A stretch of DNA of 64,000 nucleotides from the NCBI RefSeq assembly GCF_000003815.2, contig NC_049992.1, forward strand, positions 3,880,115 through 3,944,114. Direction: 5' to 3'. The notes under the pieces are model-generated. The model had not been told where the DNA came from and searched no databases. It saw only the letters and a list, made by a program, of their open reading frames with translations. Positions 23,710 to 35,785 of the stretch are shown here, one piece after another; position 1 is the stretch's first letter, and each line of letters starts with the position of its first letter. Source of the stretch: Branchiostoma floridae (taxonomy: Eukaryota > Chordata > Leptocardii > Amphioxiformes > Branchiostomatidae). The translations under genes were made by a program, and so were the position numbers.

Positions 23710-23993
23710 GGATTAACGTTGTATAATTGATTTGCCTTTTTTTGTCTTTAGTAAGTTAACTTGCTTTGATACTTGTTGACCCTTGCTATATCATCACTTA
23801 TCATATTTGATATCGTTATCGATTATTGTTATGTTTTATGTTTCATGGTTCCCCCCAGGGATCTTTAAAAAACGTCAACCAGTTGACATGTACCCCTGGA
23901 TAAATAAAAATAAACAAACAAAACGATTATTCCTAACAGAGAACGACGAAGCAACCAACAAACAAACAAACAAACACCGACAGAAATGCTTAC

Positions 23994-24045
23994 CTGTCAG
24001 AACGGCGAGCAGCAGCACGACTCTTGTTATCCCGGTTGGATACAT
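23994..24045 (-). CDS. Candidate first coding exon: signal peptide
   Basis: On the minus strand an ATG at 24045 opens MYPTGITRVVLLLAVLT. That is a short N-region with one Arg, a hydrophobic core (VVLLLAVL), then a phase-1 splice donor CTGACAG/GTAAGC, with the last exon base at 23994. First exons that code for a signal peptide and end in phase 1 are common in animal secreted and membrane proteins. An in-frame ATG ten codons upstream (24075) is possible, but it would bury the hydrophobic core behind a polar stretch. The next exon was not found at lower coordinates, where SINE and MITE sequence dominates, so the protein is unknown. Confidence 0.4.
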
Positions 24046-24139
24046 CTCGCTAACCGTGTTACTCCTGTCCGTCAAAAAAAAGGGAACAACGCTGAGTCTG
24101 GTTCCAGGCTGTGATTCCGGGGAAGATCTAATATCGGGG

Positions 24140-24330
24140 TGAGTAAAACAATCTCCGGGAAGTCCTTCACTTTGTCCCGAAGAGGAAATGGTACCAAGCC
24201 GTTTAAAATAAGCGTTGGGAAGTTTAAAACTTCGTCCGGAAGATCAGACGGAACCATGCAGACTGAAACAATTTCCGTGAAGTCCTTCACTTCGTCACGA
24301 CGACAACGAGACCAATCCTTCCTGTGGTAT
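24140..24330. repeat. Three ~60-bp repeats upstream of the signal-peptide exon
   Basis: Units at about 24148, 24209 and 24267 share GGGAAGTCCTTCACTTTGTC-like and GGAA.CCA words. They would fall in the 5' UTR or proximal promoter of the minus-strand candidate gene. Confidence 0.6.
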
Positions 24331-24394
24331 GAATAATTCCTACCGTGTACGACAGAGAGAGAGAAGGATGTTTCAGGAGCAGTTGGTCCCGTTA

Positions 24395-24900
24395 CACTGC
24401 GGCGTATTTATCACGCTTTACACCGAATTCCACACCAAGTCCCGGGGAAGGAGCGATATCTTCTGGCTGTATGAATAATTCCGACCCGGCCCGACGTTGA
24501 AGGATGTCTAAGGTGGTGAAAGGTGGCCGGTTTATCGGCCTGGGGCTCCCACGTGGCGCGAACCGACGCGAGGAAGGCAACAAAACATACCGGGCCGCCC
24601 GGCGGTCCATCCGTTAAACCTGTCACTGGTGCTGCGGAGGAAAGGGCGCGGCGCGGACCCCGCCGGAGGGCTGAGCGGAGGTCCGGCGGGAGGGCAGGGG
24701 ACCCTCGCCGAAGGCAAGATCACACTCGTACGGTGGTTTTGGGAGAGATCCCGGCACTGGATCACGCTCATGCGAGGGGACTGGGAGGTCCCGGGAGAAG
24801 CTTGGTAGTTGGTCTGCATGCGTTATCCTCCTCTGGATCAGGTGAATCCGGGGGTGGCGCTGGTCTCTGAAACCACAAGAAGACGGTATCAACCGACTTT
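24395..24900 (-). promoter_or_regulatory. GC- and CpG-rich block, possible promoter
   Basis: The densest CpG stretch in the window, with GGCGCGGCGCGG and CCGGGCCGCCCGGCGG in 24580-24720. On the minus strand, GATAAATACG (about 24402-24412) could be a TATA box placed roughly 350 bp upstream of the ATG at 24045. Open frames occur on both strands, as expected of GC-rich DNA; none resembles a known protein. Confidence 0.3.
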
Positions 24901-26030
24901 CTATTTACATATAGAATACAGCTCGAGGTACAGCCCGAACGCAGGTAGTATCTCCCGACTGCCAGAGGTCGGCACAGCGATATCGAACGTAACGGTCCGG
25001 ATATGATAAAAGAAAGTTATTTTCTCACTATTCACAACAAGAAGGACAGGCACTACACGTTCACGATCCACCCTCATCCATCCACCTTTGTATAGTGGCG
25101 TCCAACTCAAGTTTTAGGTACTGCGGTTTTCTTTGCAGTAGTCTGTACGTCGATTAGGATTTTACCATGGTCAATATTGACCGAAGGAGGGCATATACTA
25201 GTATATAGCATGTACATCAGATGAGCTACGGCAGCCTACAATGACCCTAGACCCTTTGGTCCAGAGGAAAGATTACTATCTACAGCACCGCATTGGCCGA
25301 ACCCACGAGTCCCGGTTGGGCCATGGGATTCTAGCCAACAGTGCCGTAGTACAACGCTGTTACGTCTATTGGTGTGTTTCTGTCTTAAGTCATAAGCAAA
25401 TACGCTCTAACTACCTCTCAGAGAGGATGGGCCAAACTAACCAAAACGTACATCTGGCACAAACAACACAATGTCACTTCCGATCAAATCATGCGCGCAA
25501 TGATGATACCTTATCACATAGAGAGTTTACATGTGCGAATCAAAATGTATGCCAGGAGGATAATCTCAAACAAAAACAGAAGAATACAAAGTAAACACGA
25601 TGATATCACCAGAACAAAGAAACGGGGAAGAATTGTCCACCCTACTGTAAAGTCTACATCTGCTACAGTTGCCGTTGCTCATCGGAATTCGCCACGGTAG
25701 TGGAATATCAAACATCAATACGATATGAATGATAATCTTACCAACGTGCACGGACGATCGGTTGACGTTTTCCATTGTTGGCATATAGAAAACTCTGGTG
25801 TCTTAGCTAACGGGTTCCTACCGTGGCATCAGCGGGAGCATCTGGCACGCGCAGACGGCGGAGAGAGCAGGAGGGCCCGTAGCACACCACCCGCCGCTCG
25901 GCAGGGTTCTCGCGGAATGACACGGCGTCCGACCGTGCAGAACCGGCCCATATTTCACAGGATTAGCGCGCGCGCCTGCAGCGCTGATATCACACGTACA
26001 GGAAGTTCCTCTCGCGAGAGGATCGTTCCA
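24900..26030. other. Non-coding or unrecognised region
   Basis: Short open frames occur on both strands, for example 25241-25594 plus, without recognisable similarity. A donor-like GTTG/GTAAGATT on the minus strand near 25738 follows MENVNRSSVHV, but there is no supporting exon. Nothing firm to annotate. Confidence 0.3.
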
Positions 26031-26039
26031 AGGCCGATC

Positions 26040-26895
26040 GGGATCGATCATGCTCGCATTGGTCGTCTGGAGAAACGTCAATCATTGATCAGGATCGATG
26101 ACGCTCCCATTGGTCGTCTGCAGAAATGTCAATCATCTATTAGATCAATCAAGCTCCCATTGGTCGTCTGTGGAAGTGTCAATTATTGATCAGGATAGAT
26201 CACGCTCCCATTGGTCGTCTGTGGAATTTCAATTATTGATCAGGATTGATGACGCTCCCATTGGTCGTCTGTGGAAGTGTCAATTATTGATCAGGATACA
26301 TCACGCTCCCATTGGTCGTCTGCAGAAATTCAATTATTGATCGGGATGGATGACGCCCCCATTGGTCGCCTTCAGAAGCGTCAATCATTGATTAGAATCG
26401 ATCTAGTCCCCATTGGTCGTCTGCGGAAACTTCAATTATTGATCTGGATTGATGGCGTTCTCATTGGTCGTCTGCAGAAATATAAATCATTGATTAAATC
26501 AATCACGCTCTCATTGGTCGTCTGCGGAAAATTCAATTATTGATTAGTATCGATGACGCTCTCAACGGTCGTCTTCAATCATTGATCAGGATCGATCACG
26601 CTCCTATAAGTTGTCTGCGCGCACGTTAATCATTGATTACGGTCGACTCTGCTCCAATTGGTCGTCTGCAGGCTCGTCAATCCTTAATCAGCTGTATTGA
26701 TGACGTTTTCATTGGTCATCTGAAGGCACGTCAATCCGTGATCAGCCGTATTGATGACGTTTTCATTGGTCGTCTGCAGGCACGTCAATCCTTGATCAGT
26801 TGTATTGATGACGTTTTCATTGGTCGTCTGCAGGCACGTCAATCAATGATTAGGACCCATCCCGTTCCCATTGGTTGTCTGCAGGCACGTCGATC
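26040..26895. repeat. 51-bp array of CCAAT-type and TGACG-type motifs
   Basis: About 17 units. The word CATTGGTCGTCTG (or a close variant) starts at 26057, 26108, 26158, 26209, 26259, 26310, 26360, 26411, 26462, 26512, then 26710, 26764, 26818 and 26869; decayed units lie at about 26563, 26613 and 26656. The period is 50-51 bp at the left and 54 bp at the right. Units also carry TGATCAGGATCGATGACG. ATTGG is an inverted CCAAT box; TGACG is the core of a CRE/ATF half site and lies 5-6 bases from ATTGG. Periodic open frames (IGRLQ..QSLI) are a by-product. Confidence 0.9.
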
Positions 26896-26899
26896 AAAC

Positions 26900-27785
26900 A
26901 GAAGAGAGTAATTGTCACCTCCAGCGGCGAAATAGAGGGAGTAAAGCTTCGGGTCCAAATTGAATCGGAGGTTGGCATCGCGCGGTCCTAATGGAACGGA
27001 AAGGATGAGAGTCGTCCAAACGTCCTGTCAATCACTCCGAGCGGCTCCGTCTAATCACGAGTCGGACCGCGAGAACCGCAGAACCACCGCAGATACAGGG
27101 CCGTTAGTGCTGCCATTCCGGCCGGGAATGGCCTCAGTAATTAGCTTTTCAGGCCCTGCTTCTCGAAGAGATAGGCACGGGATGATGGCAGTTTGAGCTG
27201 ACTGTATCGCCGTCGGATTCCGAAGATCAGGAAAGATTACGTCCGAACCCAACGGCGGCTCATCACCGAAAGGGCACCCGTTCCCATGAATACATATTTC
27301 AGTGGAGAAACATTTTGTCACCCAATCGTTTACAGCGTGATATTGCTAGACAGCGCCAATAGCTTGCAAACACCCCATCATCGCAAATTGAAGACATAAC
27401 GTTATTACAGTCCTGATGAGCAACAAGCAGTTTGCTTTATTGGCGCGGGTGCTTGAAAGCACGTGAGAAACTTTAAGTGGCTTTTTGCGTTAGCTGCAAT
27501 TGACAAGGTCATAATTGTGCCGACAAGGTCAGGTGAAACGTCCGGTGCCGTGGGAGAGAACGTCGGTTGGCTGTTGCCCCTGAACACTTACGTCAAGACA
27601 TCGTAGAATATAAGGCATGACACTTGAAGACAGAAGGAAAATGTCCAGACTTTGTATGATGTACTAAATGACCAATAAACCGGTGGACTGATAAGTATAT
27701 AATACCAACTCAGAAAAAGAACAAGAAACAGTTACGCCGAAGGGCGGTTATACCGGCTATATAGATACAGATACAGATGACTCGC
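26900..27785. other. Non-coding, no recognised content
   Basis: No gene is seen. Moderately GC-rich at 26940-27320, then AT-rich; several small open frames overlap on both strands. Confidence 0.35.
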
Positions 27786-27787
27786 AG

Positions 27788-28090
27788 GGCTCGAAATACC
27801 ACCTGCATATGCAGGTTAGTGCAGGTATTTCTTGTGTCTACCTGCACCTAACCTGCACTGGTCCATGTACTGGGCTTTATACATAAATGGATTGTTATTA
27901 GCTACATTGACTGTTATTACCTATGAGGTATAAAAGGAAAAATAGCAATGGTTCCTGAACAATTTTAGTATGATCCATACCATGATACGTCCCAACTTCA
28001 GAGTGGTGCAGGTAAAATTTTGTCTGGTGCAGGTAATGTTTAATGTCACGTGCACCAGTGCAGGTATGCAGAAAAAAGGATTTTGAGCAT
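27788..28090. mobile_element. Foldback-type element rich in TGCAGGT
   Basis: The left end CTCGAAATACCACCTGCA pairs loosely with the right end TGCAGAAAAAAGGATTTTGAG. Several TGCAGGT and ACCTGCA words occur in both arms (27800-27860 and 28005-28070), on both strands. The middle is AT-rich. Non-coding. Confidence 0.55.
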
Positions 28091-28099
28091 GACTCGGCA

Positions 28100-29215
28100 A
28101 CCCTTGGGCCTGAATCCGCTGAAATATTGCGCAATGGTCCGCGCGGTGTTCATATCAGGGTATGGAATAAGCGACCCTTACATAGGGGCAACCATGCTCG
28201 GAATATTCCATAAAAGGCCCCCATTGCCTACAGACAACGATCGCGCTGGGGCCTCGCTACAACATGAATTAGATTTGTATAACCCTTGATTTCATCGTAA
28301 ATAGAATAATAGATACAAAGAGTAAAATATTAGCTTTTAACACCAAAAGCATTTAATTAAGCAACTAGATATGATTTTGGAAACGTTTCAGATAGCATCC
28401 ACTGTGTCTTTCGTCGGTGACACTGAAGATCTGGAGAGATCTGGAAGAAACTAGTTTTTATACCCTAATTATGAATGCAAAATAACTGAAGACAATTTTA
28501 AATTGCCCAATAGGAAACAAGGAAGGTATCACAAAGTTGAAGACTATTTTGGATTCAAATAGGAAACAGATTTTTGGCGTATCTTTTACCTGGATGTCAT
28601 TAGCTTTTTATCTATAAATTTCTGTTAAGCTTCATATAAGATCGCAGCCTAATCGCAGCTTGGTCGCCATGCGGGTTTAGGGAGGATAGGAGTGAATCCC
28701 CGATGATTGGACCCGGATAAATGTCAGCATTAATATGTGAGAGTGTGTGTAGTGAATACAACTGCAGATCATGAGTACGTAAGGTCCCAATAGGCGCTTC
28801 TTAATCTTACTAGCTTTCTTTTATCTAGTTAATTGTGATAACTGTATCTAATTAGGTATAATTCATTGCTGTAGTGGTAATTTCAAAGTTATTTTCAACT
28901 TTATATATTTGATTGCTATAGTGGTAATTTTGAAGTTATTCTCAACTTTATATATATGATTTACATTCAACTGACAACGATGACACACCGCCGATAATTT
29001 GGGGACTTCTTTTAAAAACGGCCGTATGAACGATCCAAATAAAGACACACCATTATTTATTAGTTATACTACGTTTTAATAGCTTATTTTTTAATCATAT
29101 CTAGACCTAAAATAAAAAATATAGTTCCTGTATCCATGCCAGTGTAATATCCTGATTATAGAAGCATTAGTAATTTTGTAGGCACCCCATACCAGCTCCA
29201 CTTCCTATATTGCCT
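28100..29215. other. AT-rich non-coding region
   Basis: 28100-28290 is GC-richer, with a possible inverted pair GGTATGGAATA and GGAATATTCCATA. 28860-28960 holds a 60-bp direct duplication (ATTGCT.TAGTGGTAATTT, GTTATT.TCAACTTTATATAT). No gene is seen. Confidence 0.4.
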
Positions 29216-29219
29216 GATT

Positions 29220-31120
29220 GTCATTCTTAACTAGAGCGAGTGCAGGCCCCTGCTTGTCATTAGTATGCGACAACTTGTACAGAACACATACATGTTTTTA
29301 TGACATTAATAAGCGTAATGCGTCGCTAATTTACTGCCTACATTCCTGTACATTTTTCATTCCGCGGGCGTCATGAAACCCATCATGCCGCCTGGCGTGA
29401 CATTTTTAACTAGATAACTAGCCACCGAGACTCATTGGTATGCGTAAACCTGTATGCTGCATGTTCTTATGGCATGGGGAACTGAAGAAATCAAACCCCG
29501 TAGTAGTTACGTAGATTTAGTGCCCTATTCTGTACCGTATGTACATATTCCAGTTAATATTTATATGTCAGAATTTAGCTTATCTACATGTATTTAGACC
29601 ACATTCATTCATTTCATGTATCTAGTCTTTCTTCACTTGCAATTAGACTCCTGGGCATGAATTTGCAATAAAACATTATTGTATCGTATCGCTAATTCAT
29701 TGAATGGCTCTCTGTATGTATGTAATTTTGTGGGCCTGAAGAAAAACAGCTGGGCTCCCCGCTTAATGTTGAAGTTGACATCTTAAAACTTACCATTATT
29801 AGTATGCGTAAACGTCAAGAGTACATTTTTTATGACTAGAATAACTGTAATATTACGTATCAATTTCATGCATTTCTGTATGTTTGTCATTTTGCAGACG
29901 TCCCCAAATATGCCGCCCGGTCAATGTCGACGCTATATTGCTAATTCCTTGTACACATTTATGTACATGTATGCCATTTCAATGGATTTGCGACAAGCAG
30001 ACTAGCTGACTGGTTAACGTTGCCGTTGACATTTGTAATTAGATAACTAGCTATCGCAGCTTAAAAATGTACAAACCAGGTAAAGTACTTTTTTATGACT
30101 AGCATAACTATATTGTGTCGCTAATTTATTAAATACACATTTACGAATTGTCATTTTCTGAGCGTCATGAACAGCAGTTTTGCTGACTATTTGACGTTGA
30201 CATTTTTAACTAGCTACGCAGCGCCTAAGACTTATCTGTATGCACAAACTTCTACTGAGTTTACGGTACATGCTCTGATGGCCTAAATGATTACATTGTG
30301 TCGCCAACTTATTGTATAGAATTCAGTACATCTGTCATTCCACGGGCGTGGTGTGCCACATACTTAATGATGCAGTTGACATTCTTAACTAAATAACTAG
30401 CGACCGCAGCTTATCTGTATGTTCAAACCTGTACAGTATATGCCGTAATGACCAGTATAACTATATTGTATTGCTGATTTGTTGCACACATTTCTGTATG
30501 TATGCCATTTTGTCGGCTTCACAATCATCAGCCTGATTGGTGAACGATGCAATTGACATTTTTAACTAGATAACTAGCCTCTACGGCTTACCCGTATGTG
30601 ACAACTTGTAAAGAACATATTTCAAAGATATAATGACTGTATTGCATCACTAATAAACTATTATACACATTTCTGCATCTCTATGATTTTGCGGGCGTGA
30701 AGAACATCAGTCTTGCTGCCTGCTAAACGTTGTAGTTGACATTTCTAACTAGATATCTAGCCACTAAGGCCTGTCTGAAACCGCATAACTATGCATTACA
30801 ATTTCATACACATAAATGACTGTATTTATTCCTAATTCATTGTATACATTACATTTCTGCATAAATGTAATTATGCGGGCTTCACAAGCATCAGCCTTGC
30901 TGCCTGTTAAACGTTGTAGTTGACATTTCTAACAAGATATCTAGCCGCTAAGGCGTATCCGTATACAAAAAACTGTACAAAACATATTTCGAATACATAA
31001 ATGGATGTTTTGCATCGCTAATCCATTATATACATTTCTGCATATATGTAATTATGCGGGCTTCACAAGCATCAGCCTTGCTGCCTGTGTAATGTTGTAG
31101 TTGACATTTCTAACTAGATT
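29220..31120. repeat. ~180-bp satellite, about ten diverged units
   Basis: TTGACATTTTTAACTAGATA followed by ACTAGCC marks unit starts near 29398, 30028, 30207, 30378, 30553, 30738, 30922 and 31102, with weaker ones at 29222 and 29771. Spacings are 171-186 bp where the units are clean. Shared inner words are GTATGC..AAACTTGTA, TCGCTAAT.TATT, ACATTTCTG.AT and CGGGC.TCA..A.CATCAGCC. Units at the right end are most alike. A LINE-like tail, TTGCAATAAAACATTATTG, sits at about 29665. Confidence 0.8.
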
Positions 31121-31124
31121 ATTA

Positions 31125-32190
31125 CTTCAGCACACGCCCGTTCCATCAGCATGCGCGAGGGTTGTTGCCCCCGCGGCGACTCGCTCACCCACAGAGCTCA
31201 TTACCACAAGTGCCTCCGGAGGGTTACTGCGGTATTTATGGGGAAAAATAAATGCGCGTAAATAGTTGAAATTATCCTGCCGGGTCTGAGTGCATGAGTT
31301 AAGTGCAGTCAACTAAACTCGGACAGCTGAGCTGTGTGCACTAGCGCCCCCAGGCGGTGAACTGTGAGTGAGATTGAGAATCATTTTCACTTCATTTCCT
31401 TTTATTTATCTAACCAGGATATACACACCCAGAGCAGAGCCATGTTTTTAGAAGCTCATGGGAGCATTAAAATACACAACTATTTACTTGTAGGCGAAAG
31501 GACTCTCTAAGTTGCACGGTCTTTTGCACTTGTTTCTGCAGACTTTTATTGACTCTTTCCAGTGTCTTTGTAATTTGATCCTTCCGGCTCTTCGGGAGTC
31601 ATCCCCGTGGCCTTGGGTTTTGAAACTCCTGGTGGTAGGCTTTGTGGACTGGTCAATGTACTTAGGTAAACGATATCAAGATACAATTCAATTTGTACAA
31701 CTGGATAAAACAGAGGTTTATTTCTCGGGGATTGTCCTACCATAGGAACATATCTAAATATGATTTACAATGGGTGACATTTTCATACGATTCTTACATG
31801 TTCAAACGTTTTTTCTAGTTAGATGTATACGTAGCTACGTACTAATATTGAATTGTTTCGGATAGGACGCTAAAAAAGATCACTTTCAAATTTTCACTTA
31901 CTTGTTGTGAATCCCATGTCTCCTACTTTGCTCAAGCTATCAACTTTTTCCTCTTCAAAACATTAAGAAGGATATGTATGCAGCCCCGGAGAGAAGAAAC
32001 CCCACAAGTCGACCCCTGAACCATCAGACTCCTCCAACACAGCGTTAAATGAAAGTAAGTCTCGTATCGACGTCTTAAAAGCTGGATTAAAACCTTCGAG
32101 ACTCTCCTGAAAGGAAGTAACGGTCTGAGTGAGCGGAGAGAGAGGCCAAACATCCATCAGTCTGGCCAGACCGACTATTGAACCCCCCTG
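31125..32190. other. Non-coding, no recognised gene
   Basis: 31375-31500 (TTTTATTTATCTAACCAGG) may be the end of a transposable element. Open frames on both strands at 31510-32230 are short and unlike known families. Confidence 0.3.
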
Positions 32191-32194
32191 TGTA

Positions 32195-33085
32195 AGCTGT
32201 ACCTGGTCAGTCAACCGCAGCAAAAGCTATTCAATTAGTCACAGAAAGAGGTCAGTGACAGCAGTAGGAGTGGACGATTATAAAACTTTAGATCGCCTAG
32301 TCGAAAATCTCACCAATGTAGCTCAGCTGCGCTTCTGTCTTGACTACAAGGCTGTAATTTTAGTCTGACCAACCAAATATATAGATATTTGCAGAACATT
32401 TGAAAAGCAAGTCAGTTGAGAGACTTGAGACCAAGGAAAAACTGATGTACCTGGTCAGTCAACCGCAGCAAAAGCTACTCAATTAGTCACAGAAAGAGGT
32501 CAGTGGCAGAAGTGAACTAGAAAGAAACGAGCAAGCTCTCGGTGTATCAAACTGTCACCAAAGTAGCCCAACTTAATCAGGAAAAAATGATTTCATGCCT
32601 TGCCTATTCAATGGAACGCTGCGAAAACTATGCAATCAATCGGAGTAATAGTTAACCATCAGAAGTAATAGGGAAACAAAAAAAGTTGCATCTATCGTCT
32701 AAATAGTGTAGCTTGGCCTAGTAAAAAGCTGCTACGGGGACTACAGGTCTGTGAGTTTACCCTGGCAAATCATTCAGAACCAAAACTGTTAAGCCAGTCA
32801 CAGAGAGAGTCATAGTCGAATTGAGACAGTAGCATGTCGGTAGACCAGGGGAAAACAGATAGTTCTGAGCTGCAAGAGTCATCACCGAATTGTATGGCCC
32901 GACCCGAACAGCAAAGATTCACTGCCATAAACCACAAGACTACTTACTTTACTTTGGTAACGAGCAGAGAGTGAGTGACCACAGAGAAGTAAGTTTATTA
33001 CCACGAACAACCAATTGGAGCTAAAATCACTCAACCAGTCACAGAGAGTTGAGTTACATGTACAGGAAAACAGATAATTCTGAGC
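32195..33085. repeat. ~250-bp diverged tandem repeat
   Basis: ACCTGGTCAGTCAACCGCAG, AAAGCTA.TCAATTAGTCAC and AGAAAGAGGTCAGTG occur at 32203 and again at 32452. Weaker forms (CAGTCACAGAGAG after a similar lead) lie near 32795 and 33035. CAGATAATTCTGAGCTGC.AGAGTC links the last two. No gene is seen. Confidence 0.65.
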
Positions 33086-33089
33086 TGCG

Positions 33090-34960
33090 AGAGTCTATCA
33101 GCAGAGCGCAACGGCCATGGACCACAGAACAGGCATCAGGTCCAAACCCAGCCAACCATACTACACAATAGAGAGTGAGCGGTAAGTGGTTACATCTACT
33201 GCGACAGGATACGGCGGAAAACAAATAACCATGTGTAAATCAGAGTTTGGCTGCGGTCCTCAGGAGTCAGTAGGCCCTGCTCAACAACCCGGAGTTACTC
33301 AATGTTAATGGCCAGAGTAAGACGCGGCGGGCCAGGTGTGCTACAGAAGGGACGGAAGTAAATGTATCTCTGACGAGCTGTGGGTGTCACCGAAGTGGCT
33401 TCGCTGGTTCAGCGACTTGCTCTAATGAACAAACAGTTCAGAGGCCAACGGCCTTCATCCTAGAACAATGTAGTAGTAGTCAACTGCTTTCTGCTGCTGC
33501 GATGGTCCCTGCAGCTGCAAACAGTCTTTCTTCAAATCTCCACATTTCGTATTGTTCATTGCGAACTTCCTCAGCTCCCATTTTTTTTTCGGACCTCGCT
33601 AAAAGTTTGGCTTTCCAGGGTACAAAAGTCATCTTATGCTGGAATGTCATGCGATCAGAGCTAGAATTGGACGGATTCCTGGCTGATCCCCACCTAGCAA
33701 ACTAGAACTAGAACTGCACGGATTACGGGCTGGAGCGAGGTCTTGAGCAAACTCATGTGAAGGTCCTTGATGCGCTCGGGGGCTAAAGCCAAGAACTCCA
33801 CGTGCGCCGTCAGGAAGGAAAGGAAATGTTTCCACTAATGGAACAAACGAACCGACATCCGCCTCCATTAGCCAAAAACATTTGCGTTCCCCTGCGCTCG
33901 TTTTATTAGCCCTTGTTTGCGTTATGTGGCCGTCGGGAGCTCGCTAAGTGGGCCGTAAAATCCGAGGGCCTTAATCTAATGGTTGTGATGAGGGGAAGAG
34001 CGTTCGGCCATAAAACCGCGGCGCGGGGGGGATCCGCTGGAGTAGCGGCGAGCTCAACAACTTCCTCAGTTTATATAAGGACTGCTAAGGTTTAAAAGAC
34101 GACGTGGATAACTGAAAGTTGTTTCTTTTGTCTCTTTCCTACTTTGTGGAGTGATCTTTTTCATTCTCTTAGGTAATCATCTTCAGCATTCTAAAGATGC
34201 TATTGGTTGTTAACGTTGTTCGTCTGTTTTGCCAACTGAAGTGATGAGATTTGCAATTTGGGACATTAACAAAACACATCCAGGAATAAGCTGATGTTGG
34301 ATGACTGTCACCTTATTCATTTTGCACGAAGTACACAAGTTCAGCGGCTATCTTCCTAAAGCTGTGGTATGTTGGAGGCGTCGCTGCGATTGAGCTATAT
34401 TACAGAGCACTCCACAGGTTTCATTGATAGAAATCTTTTTCGGCTTTGCATGCTATTTTCATTGTAATTCAAGGGTAACAATTTGGAACTCAGAGATTCC
34501 GCCAACGTCCATTGAGATACCCGCTATAGGTCTGCGTGTGGGTTTTGTCCACGGAACCTCAGCAAACCCTCATTTTTTTAGATGTTCACATCACCAATGG
34601 TAGTTGTTGCACACCGTACTACTTACGACATACTTAATAGAAACAAAAATATTATTAGAAATTGGCCAACAGATAACATGCCAGAGGAAACAGAGGTCAA
34701 AGTTTGTGCTCCTCGTCTAGCTACCCCCTCTGGCATGTTATCCGAAGTGTCTAGTTGTCAAATTTCTAGTATTTTTCCAGCGACAAGCATGTAGAGCTGG
34801 AAGAGACTATCACACCGCGCCTCGTCCCAAGCAGACCGGATATTGACCTGGTGTCTATGCGGACTTACCCGGAAATCCCACCCATTACGGAGACAAGCTT
34901 TCTCAATTTAAGGGTTCGTTTGAGTGGCAGTAAGTTCGAGGTTCTCCGGAAGTCAGGGTC
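33090..34960. other. Non-coding region with a possible TATA promoter
   Basis: 33650-34070 is GC-richer and ends with TTTATATAAGG (34070-34080), which could be a TATA box for plus-strand transcription starting near 34105. The sequence CTCTTAG then GTAATC near 34170 shows no reading frame that I can support. No protein family is recognised. Confidence 0.2.
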
Positions 34961-34966
34961 ATTGCC

Positions 34967-35305
34967 GTGTTAAGGCACTTCTTTCCTGAACACCATCGAA
35001 AATTGCAATAGCATTTTGGTTTGAGTTGCTTTCATCCTCAGCGCTTCAATGGATGGTCACAATAACGGGCAGCAGATACACAAACGGCAACAGTCTTCTC
35101 GCTAAAACAACCCTTAGTCTCTGTATCTTTATTGCCGTTATAAGGCTCTTTCTTCCTGAACACCATCGAAAATTTCAATAGCATTTTTGTTGGACTTGCT
35201 TTCATCCTCACCGCTTCAATGGATGGTTACAATAACAGGCATCAGATACACAAACGGCAACAGTCTTCTCGCTAAACCACCCCTTAGTCTCTGTATCTGT
35301 ATCTA
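34967..35305. repeat. Two tandem ~180-bp units
   Basis: Unit 1 starts near 34971 (TTGCCGTGTTAAGG) and unit 2 near 35151 (TTGCCGTTATAAGG). They share CTGAACACCATCGAAAAT, GCTTTCATCCTCA, CGCTTCAATGGATGGT and ACACAAACGGCAACAGTC, with few differences, so the duplication is fairly recent. Confidence 0.8.
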
Positions 35306-35309
35306 TAGA

Positions 35310-35515
35310 GCAATAGAGCACCGCCGTTCGGCGTAACACACAAGCTTCACAGGCACGCGGCGCAGCAGCAGCTAGTTATATTACACTGCGATCCGCCACA
35401 CCTAACTTATGCACATCTACATGTATCTGCAAGCGTTCTTTAAAACTATCCAGAGAAGATGCCCCTACTGTACTTGGAGATAACAATTCTGTAAATTGTT
35501 TCCTCTCACTAACAC
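35310..35515 (+). repeat. Dispersed repeat shared with 455-640
   Basis: GGCGTAACACACA, CACAGGCAC, GTTATATTACAC and ACTATCCAGAGAAGATGC match the left-edge copy. A third short piece (TTCGGCGTAACACATCAGC) lies at about 37722. Possibly a retroelement end; the family is not identified. Confidence 0.5.
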
Positions 35516-35689
35516 AATGTCTAAACCTCAGATGTGCATCACCAGCGACGATGACGTCAATGCCGTCTTAGTTGAGACTTTAATCCAAAAGTTGTTTCAC
35601 AGACGCAAGCGTCCACACACTAGTGAGTGTGCTAGTAGTGCTAGGGTCGTAGGGCTTAATCTCCAAGTAGATCATAATGTTAGCATGCA

Positions 35690-35785
35690 TTAGTATCAAA
35701 AGCTGGCAAGGGAGTGAAGCCGGCCTAGGACGCCACACTCCAGTCCAAGGCCGGCTACCGTACGATCTGCTTGGGGAATAGGATA
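35690..35785. mobile_element. Degenerate foldback element
   Basis: ATCAAAAGCTGGCAAGGGAG, AAGCCGGCCT, then AAGGCCGGCT and GATCTGCTTGGG echo the element at 45027-45199 (AAAGCTGGCAAAGGA, AGCCGGCC, GTCTGCTTGGAG). Confidence 0.5.

Noticed and set aside
24523-24892. Several 90-115-codon frames on both strands in the GC-rich block
   Set aside because: GC-rich DNA lacks stop codons by chance. The frames overlap on both strands and none looks like a protein family.
33501-33868. Overlapping frames on both strands near the possible TATA box at 34071
   Set aside because: They are short, lack a family match and lie on the wrong side of the proposed start.
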